A program made the position numbers and the translations under genes. Below, one piece after another: positions 25,101-32,631 of a stretch of 53,706 nt of DNA; within the stretch, counting starts at the first letter, position 1; every line of letters begins with the position of its first letter. The notes beneath the pieces were generated by a model that saw nothing but the letters and a program-made list of their open reading frames with translations, did not search any database and was not told the origin of the DNA. The stretch lies in NCBI GenBank assembly GCA_036004405.1, contig DASYRM010000084.1, positions 1 to 53,706 on the forward strand, given 5' to 3'. The stretch comes from DASYRM01 sp036004405 (GTDB lineage Bacteria > Acidobacteriota > Vicinamibacteria > Vicinamibacterales > UBA2999).

Positions 25101-25233
25101 CGACGCCAACAACGTGCTCAACCGGATGGTGTTTACGGGTGTGAACACGATCGTCGGCAACCCGCAGTTCGGTCAGCCCAACGCCATCAACCAGCCGCGC
25201 AAGATTCTAAGCAGCCTGAGGGTCCGGTTCTGA
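22114..25233 (+). CDS. TonB-dependent receptor, Oar-like, with carboxypeptidase-regulatory N-domain
   Basis: 1039 residues. Signal peptide (VAVAVWLLAGAPVWA), then a CarbopepD-regulatory beta-sandwich at about 28-110 (LFGQVTFNRQPVPGATVTAT, GVYRFPDLAEGVWTITVQMFGF). Residues about 125-215 are an Ala/Pro/Gly/Asn-rich low-complexity linker. The remainder is a 22-strand-type barrel with NDLHFTATFGGPIRIPRL, GDFSQSRNVLGQPVQLIDPATGQPF, RHSLTFGGNARRQAFD, YVNDDYRVSPVLTLNIGVRWEYE, and a C-terminal SSLRVRF ending in Phe. This matches the Acidobacteriota Oar/TonB receptors that import large oligomers such as glycans or peptides. No canonical plug is obvious. It sits 18 bp after the TIGR03435 gene and overlaps the VWA gene. 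Confidence 0.93.
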   Translation: MSSCMNVRGLCAVAVAVWLLAGAPVWAAELFGQVTFNRQPVPGATVTATRPSGGQDSDVIKKVTASDPSGVYRFPDLAEGVWTITVQMFGFTPVTREIKIPPDAPPPAVELALLPLAEITRGLTTQAVEPPVAAAATSRGGTTTSSSNGGNAPAAPAGRGAGPGPRGGFQRAAANPNAAPPPAAAAGNPFPNDNNDDRPDSNGAADGLLINGSVNNGAASPFAQARAFGNNRPGGRGLYNGGIGLLTSNSALDSRPFSFTGQPAVKPEYNDLHFTATFGGPIRIPRLMRRGPNFFGNYQHVQNHDATTQSTSMPTALERAGDFSQSRNVLGQPVQLIDPATGQPFPGNVIPADRISPQAAALLGYYPQPNISGSGNNYQAPILLTTKSDTGVTRLQHQFRGGREQFQGVLSYNRTTVESANLFSFVDTTQATTLNLDVNHSHRLNQFMFLRSRYTFTRATNDVTPNFANVANVSGLAGILGNDQSPVNWGPPSLSFTTIAGLSTGQYAANTNLANGGGTEIFWFRGRHSLTFGGNARRQAFDIFSQQNPRGSFGFTGGATGSDLADFMLGLPQTSSIAFGNPDKAFRQNILEAYVNDDYRVSPVLTLNIGVRWEYESPITEAQGRLVNLDLASGFTGSKAVVADDGLLKPDRAGIEPRVSMAWRPIPGSSLVVRASYGMYRNQSVYQSIATLLAQQPPLSTTATAQTSAALPLTLATGLLRLSATPLNTFAVDPAFRVGTAHNYQASVQRDLPSSLTVIATYLGSHGTHLMQEILPNTYPVGGVNPCASCPTGFVFLSSNGTSQRDAAQIQLRRRLRNGFTASGQYTLAKATDDATAFGGASLAGFSIAQNWLDLDAERGPSSFDQRHQFTAQGQYTTGAGITGGTLVDGIKGRLLKDWTFVAQFIVGSGLPVTPVYLVPVPGTGFVGSVRARLTGADTEAPDGYYLNPAAYGAPLAGQWGDAGRNSERGPSQFTLNAAIGRTFRWGPRFNIDWRIDANNVLNRMVFTGVNTIVGNPQFGQPNAINQPRKILSSLRVRF

Positions 25234-27356
25234 TGATGCGCCTGCCTCGTCCTGTCATTGCCGCCGCCCTGGCCGCGAGCCTGGGCGTCATCACCAGTGC
25301 CCAGCAGCAGCCGCCACCACCGGCGCCCGCCGATCAGCCGATCTTCCGCTCGAGCACGCGCCTGATCGTCACCACCGTCTCGGTGAAGGACAAGGACGGC
25401 AAGCCGATCGAGGGGTTGACGGCGCAGGACTTCGTCATTACCGAGGACGGCCAGCCGCAGGACATCGCGTTCGTGGAGTTCCAGCGACTGGCCACCGAGG
25501 CGGCGCCGGCTCTGCAGGCGAACGCTGCACCGGCCACGCCTGCCGCGCCCGCCCAACCCGAAGTGGCGGCGGTCACCCAGGCGCAGTTCGTGCCCCCCGC
25601 CACCGGGGACACGAAATACCGCGACAAGCGCCTGATGATCATCTACTTCGATCTGTCGGCCATGCAGATCGGGGACCAGCTTCGCGCCTATCAGGCCGCC
25701 ATCAAGTACGTCACCTCGCAGATGACGAGCTCCGATCTGATGGCGGTCATGACCTACGAAGGCGGCGCGGTCCGCATCAAGCAGGACTTCACCGCCGATC
25801 GCGCCGTGGTTCGCAACGTGATCGACGTGTTGATGTACGGCGAGGACAAGGACGGCGACGGCGTCCGCGACGAGCCCGATCAGTCGTCGGCGTTCGGCCA
25901 GGGCGACGCCGAGTTCAACATCTTCAACACCGATCGTCAGCTGGCGGCGCTGCAGACGGCGGTGACGATGCTGCGGCCGTTCCCCGAGCAGAAGGCGCTC
26001 ATCTACTTCGGCAGCGGCCTGCGGCTGAACGGCAACGACAACACCGCGCAGCTGCGCGCCACGACCAACGCGGCGGTGCGCGCCAACGTCACCATCAACC
26101 CCGTGGACGCGCGCGGCCTGGTGGCGCTGTCGCCGTTCGGCGACGCGACGCAGCGCTCGCCCGGCGGGCAGGCGATGTTCACCGGCCAGCTGGCGATGAA
26201 CGCCATGAACGGCTTCCAGCGCTCGCAGGACACGCTCTTCGCGCTCGCCAAAGACACCGGCGGCACGGCGATGTTCGACAACAACGACCTGTCGGCGGGC
26301 ATCGTCCAGGCCGCGCAGGCGATGACGAGCTACTACATCATCGGCTTCTACAGCACGCATGCCGCCAGCGACGGCAAGTTCCGCCGCGTGAAGGTGTCGC
26401 TGGCCAACGGCAAGGAAGGGGAGCTCGCCTACCGCCAGGGCTACTTCGCCGACAAGGAGTGGGCGCGGCAGAACGGCGTCGAGCGCGAGCGGCAGCTCGA
26501 AGAAGCGCTCATGCTCGACAACCCGATCACCGACATCACGATTGCGATGGAGCTGAACTTCTTCCAGCTCAATCGCGCCGAGTACTTCGTGCCGGTCCAC
26601 GTGAAGATTCCCGGCAGCGAGCTGGCGCTGGCGCGCCGTCGCGGCGCGCAGCGGACGCTGCTGGACTTCATCGGCGAGGTCAAGGACAACTACGGCATCA
26701 CCATCCAGAACGTCCGCGACAAGCTCGACATCCCGATCTCGGACAAGACCGCCACCGAGTTGTCCGCGCGGCCGATTCAGTACGAGACCGGCTTCACGCT
26801 GCTGCCGGGGCAGTACGTCATCAAGTTCCTGGCCCGGGATGCGGAAGCAGGGCGTCTGGGCACGTATCAGACGTCGTTCACGATTCCGAACCTCAATCGC
26901 GAAGAGGTCCGCCTGCCCATCAGCTCCGTGGTGCTGAGCAGCCAGCGCGTGCCCTTCGGCGAAGAGCTGCACACCGTGAAGAACTCGCTCAGCACGCAGG
27001 CGCAGGCCTCCAACCCGCTGGTGTTCCAGGGCGAGAAGCTGGTGCCGAGCGTGACCCGCGTCTTCAGCACCACCAAAGACCTCTACGTGCTGCTGCAGGC
27101 CTACGAGCGCGGTGCCACCGAGACGGCGCCACTCGTGGCCTTCGTCACCCTCTACAAGGGCGACGTGAAGGCGTTCGAAACCCAGCCCATTCAGGTGACC
27201 GACGGCCTCGATGCGCGCTCGAAAGCGGTGCCGTTGCGCTTCAGTATTCCGCTTCAGGGAATTGCGCCGGGGCGCTACGAGTGCCAGGTCACCGTGCTCG
27301 AGCCGGGCGGGCGCAAGGCGGCCTTCTGGCGCGCGCCGGTGGTGTTGATCCCCTGA
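25233..27356 (+). CDS. Secreted VWA-domain protein, TIGR03436-like, with Ca-loop insert
   Basis: 707 residues from ATG 25233, overlapping the TonB receptor stop as TGATG. Signal peptide MMRLPRPVIAAALAASLG cut near TSAQ. Residues about 35-75 are the family opening (VTTVSVKDKDGKPIEGL, DFVITEDGQPQDIAFVEF). The VWA fold follows at about 130-400, but the MIDAS is degenerate: FDLSAMQ replaces DxSxS. A thrombospondin/dockerin-like calcium loop DKDGDGVRDEPDQ lies at about 207-219. The family ending SYYIIGFYSTHAA, RRVKVSLANGKEGELAYRQGYF is complete, and a further 270-residue beta-rich C-terminal part follows. Function unknown; likely an adhesion or complex-scaffold protein linked to the receptor. Confidence 0.92.
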   Translation: MMRLPRPVIAAALAASLGVITSAQQQPPPPAPADQPIFRSSTRLIVTTVSVKDKDGKPIEGLTAQDFVITEDGQPQDIAFVEFQRLATEAAPALQANAAPATPAAPAQPEVAAVTQAQFVPPATGDTKYRDKRLMIIYFDLSAMQIGDQLRAYQAAIKYVTSQMTSSDLMAVMTYEGGAVRIKQDFTADRAVVRNVIDVLMYGEDKDGDGVRDEPDQSSAFGQGDAEFNIFNTDRQLAALQTAVTMLRPFPEQKALIYFGSGLRLNGNDNTAQLRATTNAAVRANVTINPVDARGLVALSPFGDATQRSPGGQAMFTGQLAMNAMNGFQRSQDTLFALAKDTGGTAMFDNNDLSAGIVQAAQAMTSYYIIGFYSTHAASDGKFRRVKVSLANGKEGELAYRQGYFADKEWARQNGVERERQLEEALMLDNPITDITIAMELNFFQLNRAEYFVPVHVKIPGSELALARRRGAQRTLLDFIGEVKDNYGITIQNVRDKLDIPISDKTATELSARPIQYETGFTLLPGQYVIKFLARDAEAGRLGTYQTSFTIPNLNREEVRLPISSVVLSSQRVPFGEELHTVKNSLSTQAQASNPLVFQGEKLVPSVTRVFSTTKDLYVLLQAYERGATETAPLVAFVTLYKGDVKAFETQPIQVTDGLDARSKAVPLRFSIPLQGIAPGRYECQVTVLEPGGRKAAFWRAPVVLIP

Positions 27357-27390
27357 TCGCAGACTGACGGAAGTCTGAACGGCTCGTCAG

Positions 27391-27419
27391 TAGACATTAG
27401 TGTCATTCGGCACTAAAAT
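27391..27419 (+). promoter_or_regulatory. Sigma70-like promoter with overlapping palindrome
   Basis: TAGACA (27391-27396) and TAAAAT (27414-27419) are 17 bp apart. The perfect inverted repeat TTAGTG-N8-CACTAA (27397-27416) fills the spacer, so a repressor there would block the promoter. The leader to ATG 27507 contains a hairpin CGCCGAC/GTCGGCG (27420-27444). Upstream, CAGACT-N6-AGTCTG (27360-27377) could mark the end of the VWA transcript. Confidence 0.6.
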
Positions 27420-27506
27420 CGCCGACGCCTTGACCGGGTCGGCGAGCCAGCCCTCACTCCGCTCCACGAGCAATCCCTCAATAGTCCGACCCCGGGACTG
27501 AATCCT

Positions 27507-28430
27507 ATGGATACCACTCATCTTCACCTGCTGCTCAACCACGTTCCGACCATCGGTTTCGTCGTGGCGCTGGGGTTCTTCATCGTCTCCTTCTTCGGCA
27601 AGAGCGATCACGTCAAGCAGGCCAGCCTGGTCCTGATGGTCGGCATCGCCTTCTTGACGATTCCAACCTACGTGACCGGCAACGGGGCCTGGAATCACAT
27701 CCAGAACATGGACGAGATGCACCAGACTGCCGCCGAAATCCACGAAGGCGCGGCGTTCCTGGCGATGGTGGCGATTCAGATCACGGGAGCGCTGGCGTTC
27801 CTGGGGCTGTGGTCGATGCGCCGCACCGGCTCGTTGTCGCACGCGGCCACCGCCGTGATCTTCATCTTTGCCGCCGTGTCGTTCGTGCTCGTCGCGGGCG
27901 CCGCCAATCTGGGCGGCGAAATCCGGCACACCGAGATACGCCCCGCCCAGGAGAGCGTCACCGCGATCGGCCCGCTGGCGCGGACCGTTGGCAACTACGT
28001 GCGCGACACGCCGTGGACCTGGGTGACGGCCGAGACGCTGCACTTCGTCGGCCTGACGCTGCTGCTCAGCGTGCTCTTCCTGATCAACCTGCGGCTGCTC
28101 GGATTCATGCCGAACCTGCCGTCGGGCGTGCTGATGCGGCTGCTGCCGTGGGGGATGTTCGGCTACGCCATCAACGCCATGACCGGCATGCTGTTCTTCG
28201 CCGCGGCGCCGCAGCAGTACTACGACAACCCGGCGTTCTTCTGGAAGCTGCTCTTTTTGATGCTGGGCGGCCTCAACGTCGTCTATTTCACGTTCGACAC
28301 CGGATGGCAGGTGGAGACCGGACGCGCCGCGCCGAACCTGTCGAAGTTCCTGGCGGTGTCGGCGCTCTTCCTCTGGGTAGGCGTCATGTATTGGGGCAGC
28401 ATGCTGCCCTTCATCGGCAACGCCTTCTAG
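27507..28430 (+). CDS. Membrane protein: DUF2231-like N-half fused to DUF6644-like type B half
   Basis: 307 residues, about eight helices and no signal peptide. The N-half (1-145) has HLHLLLNHVPTIGFVVALGF, MDEMHQTAAEIHEGAAFLAM and ITGALAFLGLW, with histidines in or next to helices as in DUF2231-type heme-associated membrane domains. The C-half (about 165-307) contains WTWVTAETLHFVGLTLLLSV, LINLRLLGFMP, YAINAMTGMLFFAA, NPAFFWKLLFLMLGG and LFLWVGVMYWGSMLP, matching the type B protein at 5742. Followed by a 38-residue TM peptide and a type A partner in one operon behind the 27391-27419 promoter. Proposed as a redox- or metal-binding membrane complex, but no biochemical role is known to me. Confidence 0.85.
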   Translation: MDTTHLHLLLNHVPTIGFVVALGFFIVSFFGKSDHVKQASLVLMVGIAFLTIPTYVTGNGAWNHIQNMDEMHQTAAEIHEGAAFLAMVAIQITGALAFLGLWSMRRTGSLSHAATAVIFIFAAVSFVLVAGAANLGGEIRHTEIRPAQESVTAIGPLARTVGNYVRDTPWTWVTAETLHFVGLTLLLSVLFLINLRLLGFMPNLPSGVLMRLLPWGMFGYAINAMTGMLFFAAAPQQYYDNPAFFWKLLFLMLGGLNVVYFTFDTGWQVETGRAAPNLSKFLAVSALFLWVGVMYWGSMLPFIGNAF

Positions 28431-28459
28431 GCCGGGCGCCACCAAAAGGGGAGAGATCG

Positions 28460-28576
28460 ATGTCGTTGGCCGTTACTGTCGTGTCAATCGTGCTGTGTGT
28501 CACGCTCGTGGCCGTCCTGCTGGGGTATCTGGTGCACCGGAACGCCGAACGTCACGATTCCAAGGGGGGCCGCTGA
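28460..28576 (+). CDS. 38-residue single-helix membrane peptide
   Basis: ATG 28460 follows GGGGAGAG. The product, MSLAVTVVSIVLCVTLVAVL plus a cationic tail ending HDSKGGR, is one hydrophobic helix of about 21 residues with a short basic C-terminus. It lies 29 bp after the eight-helix gene and 2 bp before the type A gene, and its length, hydrophobicity and tight packing suggest a structural or assembly subunit of that membrane module, in the way small subunits accompany cytochrome oxidases. No matching gene exists in the 5.2 kb copy of the module. The reading is too short to be called by length alone, but the start signal and position are good. Confidence 0.7.
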   Translation: MSLAVTVVSIVLCVTLVAVLLGYLVHRNAERHDSKGGR

Positions 28577-28578
28577 TC

Positions 28579-29070
28579 ATGGCGTTCTTCGAATGGCTGG
28601 AGACTCTGTCCTTCAGCATGTGGGTTCGCGAGTCCGGGTCGCTGTGGGCGTTCCCGATGTTCTTGTTTTCGCATACGCTCGGCATGGCCATGGTGGCTGG
28701 TGGCTCGACCCTCATCAGCTTCGCGCTGCTCGGGCTGTGGCCGAAGGCGCCGATCAAGCCGCTCGAGAAGCTCTACCCGATCATGTGGTGGGGCTTCGGC
28801 ATCAACCTGTTCACCGGCGTGGCGCTCTTCTGCGCCGACGCCACGACGCGTGCCGTCAACATCGACTTCTGGGTGAAGCTGGTGTTCGTGGCCGTCGGCG
28901 TGTGGGCGATGGCGCGGATGCGGAAGGTCGTGTTCGCGAGCCCCGCGCTCGACAACGGGCCGGTGCCGTCGAGCATGAAGAACCTGGCGTGGCTGTCGCT
29001 CGTGTGCTGGTTCGGCGCCATCTGCGCCGGCCGCCTGATTGCGTACGTCGGCCCCGTCGCGGGCGTGTAG
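28579..29070 (+). CDS. Four-helix membrane protein, DUF6644-like, type A
   Basis: 163 residues from ATG 28579, 2 bp after the small peptide stop. Motifs RESGSLWAFPMFLFSHTLG, YPIMWWGFGINLFTGVALFC, NIDFWVKLVFVAVGVWAMAR and CWFGAICAGRLIAYVG parallel the protein at 5239 in order and spacing. The His in FSHTLG and the absence of soluble domains are shared. The gene ends the module; palindromes at 29084-29178 lie between it and the convergent molybdenum hydroxylase. Function unknown. Confidence 0.87.
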   Translation: MAFFEWLETLSFSMWVRESGSLWAFPMFLFSHTLGMAMVAGGSTLISFALLGLWPKAPIKPLEKLYPIMWWGFGINLFTGVALFCADATTRAVNIDFWVKLVFVAVGVWAMARMRKVVFASPALDNGPVPSSMKNLAWLSLVCWFGAICAGRLIAYVGPVAGV

Positions 29071-29083
29071 CCGGTTATCACTC

Positions 29084-29178
29084 GTAGAGGCCGGCCTTCA
29101 GGCCCGCCTGCACCAGGCGGACCTCTACGAGGTCCGCCTCTACTTCTGACAGTCGTGGGGGCCGCCTTCAGGCGGCCC
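29084..29178. repeat. REP-like palindromic repeat cluster
   Basis: Three nested or tandem palindromes: GTAGAGG (29084-29090) with CCTCTAC (29137-29143); AGGCGGACCTC-tac-GAGGTCCGCCT (29115-29139, perfect 11-3-11); and GGGCCGCCT-tc-AGGCGGCCC (29159-29178, perfect 9-2-9). It sits between convergent genes, so it may also terminate both. The last unit recurs at 34962-34984 and, in inverted orientation, at 48490-48506. Confidence 0.8.
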
Positions 29179-29184
29179 GTGCGT

Positions 29185-31344
29185 CTATGCGGTGCCGCCT
29201 CTGAGCGTCGCGGCCTTGATCGGCAAGCTGTAGATCCGCTTGCCGGTGGCCGCGAACACCGCGTTGACCAGCGCGCCCGCCATGGCCGCGGTGCTCGGCT
29301 CGCCGATGCCGCCGGGCGCCTCGACGCTCGGCATGATGAACACCTCGGTCTGGGGCATCTCCGGGTGCCGGAGCGGCTGGTAGTCGCCGAAGTGGTTCTG
29401 CACCACGCGCCCCTTGTTGATGGTGATTTCGCCCCTGAGCGCGGCGGTGAGCCCGTAGACGAGCCCGCCTTCCATCTGCGCCTTGATGGTGTCCGGATGC
29501 ACCACCCAGCCGCAGTCCACCACGCAGATGTTCCGGTGCACGCGCACGTTGCCGTTGGTCACCGACACTTCGCAGGCGAGGCCGATGATCGAGCCGAAGC
29601 ACTCGTGCACGGCAATGCCGCGCGCGCGGCCCTGGGGCGCGGGCGTCTTCCAGTTCGCCTTTTCGGCCGTCATGTCCAGCACGGCGCGGTGGCGCGGGTG
29701 CTGGGCCAGGAGCGCCCGGCGGAACTCGTACGGATCCTTGCCGGCGGCGGTGGCCATCTCGTCGATGAACGCCTCGGTGACGTAGCCGTTCACGGAGCTC
29801 CCCACCGAGCGCCAGAATCCGTAGGGCACGCCGGGGTCGGTTTCGGTGTACTCGACCCGCAGGTTCGGGATGTCGTAGGGCAGCGTGGCCGCGCCTTCGA
29901 CCGAAATCGGATCCACGCCGCCCATCTGCTTCAGCGAATCCGGGTTGAGCTTCTTCATCAGCGACGACTGCACGATGCGCTGCTGCCACGCCGTGGGGTT
30001 GCCGCTGGCGTCGAGCGCCGCCCACATTCGCACGTAGGTGACCGGGCGGTAGTAGTCGTGCTGAATGTCGTCTTCGCGGCTCCACATCACCTTGACCGGG
30101 GCGCCGACCTTCTTCGAGGTCTCCACCGCGTCGGCCACGAAGTCGCCCTCGCCGCGCCGGCCGAAGCCGCCGCCCATGAACTGCGGGTGCACGAACACCT
30201 TGTTTTGCGGCAGCCCCGAGATGGCCATCGCCACCTGCTGCGTCACCGTCTGTGACTGCGTCGACAGATAAACGTCGCAGCGGTCGGCCGTGACGTTGGC
30301 CGTGCAGTTCATCGGCTCCATGCAGGCGTGCGCCAGGTACGGCGCCTCGAACACGCGCTCGATGGTCTTGGCGCCCTTGGCGTAGGCCGCGTCGAAATTG
30401 CCGTCGTTGCGCGCCGAGACGCCCGGTTTCTGCGCCAGCTCGGCGTACTTCTTGGTGATGTCGGCGGAGCTGAGCGTGGCGAGCGGGCCTTCGTCCCAGG
30501 TGACCTGCAGCGCCTTCACGCCCTGCGACGCCGCCCAGTAGCCGTCGGCCACCACCGCGATGCCACTGGCGATCTGCACCACGTGCTTCACGCCGGGCAC
30601 GGCCTTGGCTTTGTCGGCGTTGAAGCTCGCCACCTTGCCGCCGAAGACGGGGCAGCGTACGACGCGGGCCACCAGCAGGCCCGGCAGCTTCACGTCCACG
30701 CCGAACCCGGCGGTGCCGTTGACCTTGTTCGGAATGTCCAGGCGCGGCACATCCTTGCCGAGCAGCTTGAAGGCCTTCGGATCCTTGAGCGTGACGGTCT
30801 TCGGGACGGGCAGCGCGGCCGCCTTGTCCACCAGCGATCCGTAGGTCGCGCGGCGGTTGCTCGCCTGGTGGATCACGACGCCCTTGTCGGTGGTGAGGCT
30901 GCTTTCGGCCACGCCCCAATCCTTGGCGGCCGCCGAGATGAGCATCGCGCGGGCCCCCGCGCCGGCTTCGCGCAGCAGCTTCCACATGCCGCGCGTGCTG
31001 TTGCTGCCGGCGGTCGTCTGCGCGCCGCCGAAGCCGGGGTTGCCGTAGCGCACGTCGGCCCCGACCCATTCGGTGGTGACGTTGTTCCAATCGACGTCGA
31101 GCTCCTCGGCGAGGAGCATCGGCATCGCCGTCATCACGCCCTGGCCCATCTCGAGCATCGAAAGCATGATGCGGGCCTTGCCGTCGGCGGTGAGCTTCAC
31201 CCAGACGTTGGGCTCGAAGACTCCGGCGGCATGTGCGGCCGGCGTCAAGCCAGGAATGAATCCGCCGAGCATGAGGCCACCGCCCGCGGCGGCAGTGGTC
31301 TGCAGGAAGAGGCGCCGCGTGACTGTCGTGTCGTGTCTCGTCAT
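29185..31344 (-). CDS. Molybdenum hydroxylase large subunit (xanthine-dehydrogenase family, IorB-like), Tat-exported
   Basis: 719 residues from ATG 31344. Twin-arginine signal TRRLFLQTTAAAGGG, then the aldehyde-oxidase/xanthine-dehydrogenase molybdopterin-binding fold in the single-chain IorB arrangement: VKLTADGKARIMLSMLEMGQG, MLLAEELDVDW, FGVDVKLPGLLVARVVRCP, MEPMNCTANV, the MoCo-binding HPQFMGGGFGRRGEGDF, GYVTEAFIDEMA, and a C-terminal PGGIGEPSTAA with the conserved active-site Glu. Substrate is not fixed; relatives oxidise isoquinoline, aldehydes or N-heterocycles. The partner 2Fe-2S subunit is encoded just upstream, 11 bp away. A much longer in-frame reading upstream is artefactual GC-rich sequence. 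No own cytochrome subunit is adjacent. Confidence 0.93.
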   Translation of the reverse strand: MTRHDTTVTRRLFLQTTAAAGGGLMLGGFIPGLTPAAHAAGVFEPNVWVKLTADGKARIMLSMLEMGQGVMTAMPMLLAEELDVDWNNVTTEWVGADVRYGNPGFGGAQTTAGSNSTRGMWKLLREAGAGARAMLISAAAKDWGVAESSLTTDKGVVIHQASNRRATYGSLVDKAAALPVPKTVTLKDPKAFKLLGKDVPRLDIPNKVNGTAGFGVDVKLPGLLVARVVRCPVFGGKVASFNADKAKAVPGVKHVVQIASGIAVVADGYWAASQGVKALQVTWDEGPLATLSSADITKKYAELAQKPGVSARNDGNFDAAYAKGAKTIERVFEAPYLAHACMEPMNCTANVTADRCDVYLSTQSQTVTQQVAMAISGLPQNKVFVHPQFMGGGFGRRGEGDFVADAVETSKKVGAPVKVMWSREDDIQHDYYRPVTYVRMWAALDASGNPTAWQQRIVQSSLMKKLNPDSLKQMGGVDPISVEGAATLPYDIPNLRVEYTETDPGVPYGFWRSVGSSVNGYVTEAFIDEMATAAGKDPYEFRRALLAQHPRHRAVLDMTAEKANWKTPAPQGRARGIAVHECFGSIIGLACEVSVTNGNVRVHRNICVVDCGWVVHPDTIKAQMEGGLVYGLTAALRGEITINKGRVVQNHFGDYQPLRHPEMPQTEVFIMPSVEAPGGIGEPSTAAMAGALVNAVFAATGKRIYSLPIKAATLRGGTA

Positions 31345-31355
31345 GGCGTCCTCGG

Positions 31356-31805
31356 TTATGCGCCGGCCGCGCGCTGAATCGCGCGGTGGATACGCTGATA
31401 CGTGCCGCAGCGGCAGATGTTGCCGGTCATCGCCGTGTCGATCTGCGCGTCGGTCGGTTTTGGCGTCTTGGCGAGGAGCGCGGCCGCCGTCATGATCTGG
31501 CCCGACTGGCAGTAGCCGCACTGCGGCACCTGCTCGGCGATCCACGCCTTCTGCAGCGGGTGGCTCGCGTCGGCCGACAGCCCCTCGATGGTCGTCACTT
31601 TCTTGCCCGCTACCTGCTGCGCCGTGGTGATGCACGACCGCGTGGCGACGCCGTCTACGTGCACCGTGCACGCGCCGCATTGTCCGAGGCCGCAGCCGAA
31701 CTTCGTGCCGGTCAGGCCGATGTTCTCGCGCAGCACCCAGAGCAGCGGCATGTCGCCGCTCACGTCCACATCGTGTCGCTTGCCGTTCACGTCCAGAGCG
31801 ATCAT
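31356..31805 (-). CDS. Molybdenum hydroxylase 2Fe-2S subunit (IorA-like)
   Basis: 149 residues, no signal peptide; probably exported with the Tat partner. Ferredoxin-like N-domain with CGLGQCGACTVHVDG and C in RSCITTAQQ (first cluster, CX4CX2C...C), then the four-helix domain with QCGYCQSGQIMTAAALL and GNICRCGTYQRI (second cluster, CX2C...CXC). All eight Cys ligands are present. Passes electrons from the molybdenum centre of the large subunit to a membrane acceptor. AAGGAG precedes ATG 31805. Upstream gene of a two-gene unit; divergent from the small secreted protein at 31912 across 106 bp. Confidence 0.95.
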   Translation of the reverse strand: MIALDVNGKRHDVDVSGDMPLLWVLRENIGLTGTKFGCGLGQCGACTVHVDGVATRSCITTAQQVAGKKVTTIEGLSADASHPLQKAWIAEQVPQCGYCQSGQIMTAAALLAKTPKPTDAQIDTAMTGNICRCGTYQRIHRAIQRAAGA

Positions 31806-31911
31806 GAAAGCTCCTTGTCGAATCGAGACATCCTAACGCGGGAGGGTCGGCGGCGCCACTTTTGGCGCGGCAGTTGCTTCGTTCCAGGGCAGCCCCCCGG
31901 AGTTCCAGGAA

Positions 31912-32589
31912 ATGCGGGTGAGCCCGGCGCGAGCGCTGGCAATTGTCGTGGGCGTGGTTGCGGTATTGGCATCGCCTTGCCCGGCCATTGCCCAGAACGT
32001 CTCGGCGGATCCCATGGCCCTCCGGATGCCCGACGACGCCACCGACGCCAATGTCGAACTGATTGTGTCGATTGCCACCCGGCTTGGCGTGCCGGTCGGC
32101 TTCGAGGCGGTGGGGGCGTTGAGCGACCGCGTCTCGATGCCGTTCGGAACGCAGTCTGCGCGCGATGCCCGGAAAATCATCTCCGTGCGGTCGCTGCCGC
32201 GGCCGGTGCGCGGCCTCACACTCAGCCAGGCTCTCGACGCCGCGGTTGCGTCGGACCGCCGCTACGAGTGGCGCAACATCGACGGTGTCGTCGTCGTCCG
32301 TCCGAAGGCGGCGTGGCGCGATGGTGACCACCCCCTGCTTCGGCGTGTCACGGCCTCCGAACTGGACGATGCCGGCGTGGGGGACCTGGAGGGCACCTTG
32401 TTCGACCTGCTCAACGCGGCCGTGCGAAGGCACGGACGCTGGCAGTGGTCGCTCAGGTCCGAGGTCAGCACCATCCTTCTGGACCGTGGCCTGGCCGTCA
32501 CGGTGGCCCAGCCGGTGCTGAGCCTTGGCGGCCCGGACGGCTCGCACGAAGTCGCTCTCCCGCCAGCGGACCCGGCCGGCGGTCGTTGA
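31912..32589 (+). CDS. Small secreted protein, STN-like, function unknown
   Basis: 225 residues with signal peptide ARALAIVVGVVAVLASPCPAIA cut near AIAQ. Residues about 40-130 have the secretin/TonB short N-terminal-like pattern: LIVSIATRLGVPVGFEAVG, RPVRGLTLSQALDAAV and YEWRNIDGVVVVRPKAAW, as in proteins that carry STN or STN-like repeats. The C-terminal region VGDLEGTLFDLLNAAVRRHGRWQW repeats the helix-strand pattern. There is no TonB box or lipobox. Possibly a periplasmic binding partner. SD-like AGGAA precedes ATG 31912. It is followed after 42 bp by the tandem hydrolase gene. Confidence 0.75.
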   Translation: MRVSPARALAIVVGVVAVLASPCPAIAQNVSADPMALRMPDDATDANVELIVSIATRLGVPVGFEAVGALSDRVSMPFGTQSARDARKIISVRSLPRPVRGLTLSQALDAAVASDRRYEWRNIDGVVVVRPKAAWRDGDHPLLRRVTASELDDAGVGDLEGTLFDLLNAAVRRHGRWQWSLRSEVSTILLDRGLAVTVAQPVLSLGGPDGSHEVALPPADPAGGR

Positions 32590-32631
32590 CACCGCCGGGC
32601 GATTGCCGGATGCTTCACGGCGGAGCGCCCC

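Noticed and set aside
25173..26972. 599-codon minus-strand reading opposite the VWA gene
   Set aside because: Composition is Arg/His/Asp-rich without domains, typical of the antisense frame of GC-rich genes.
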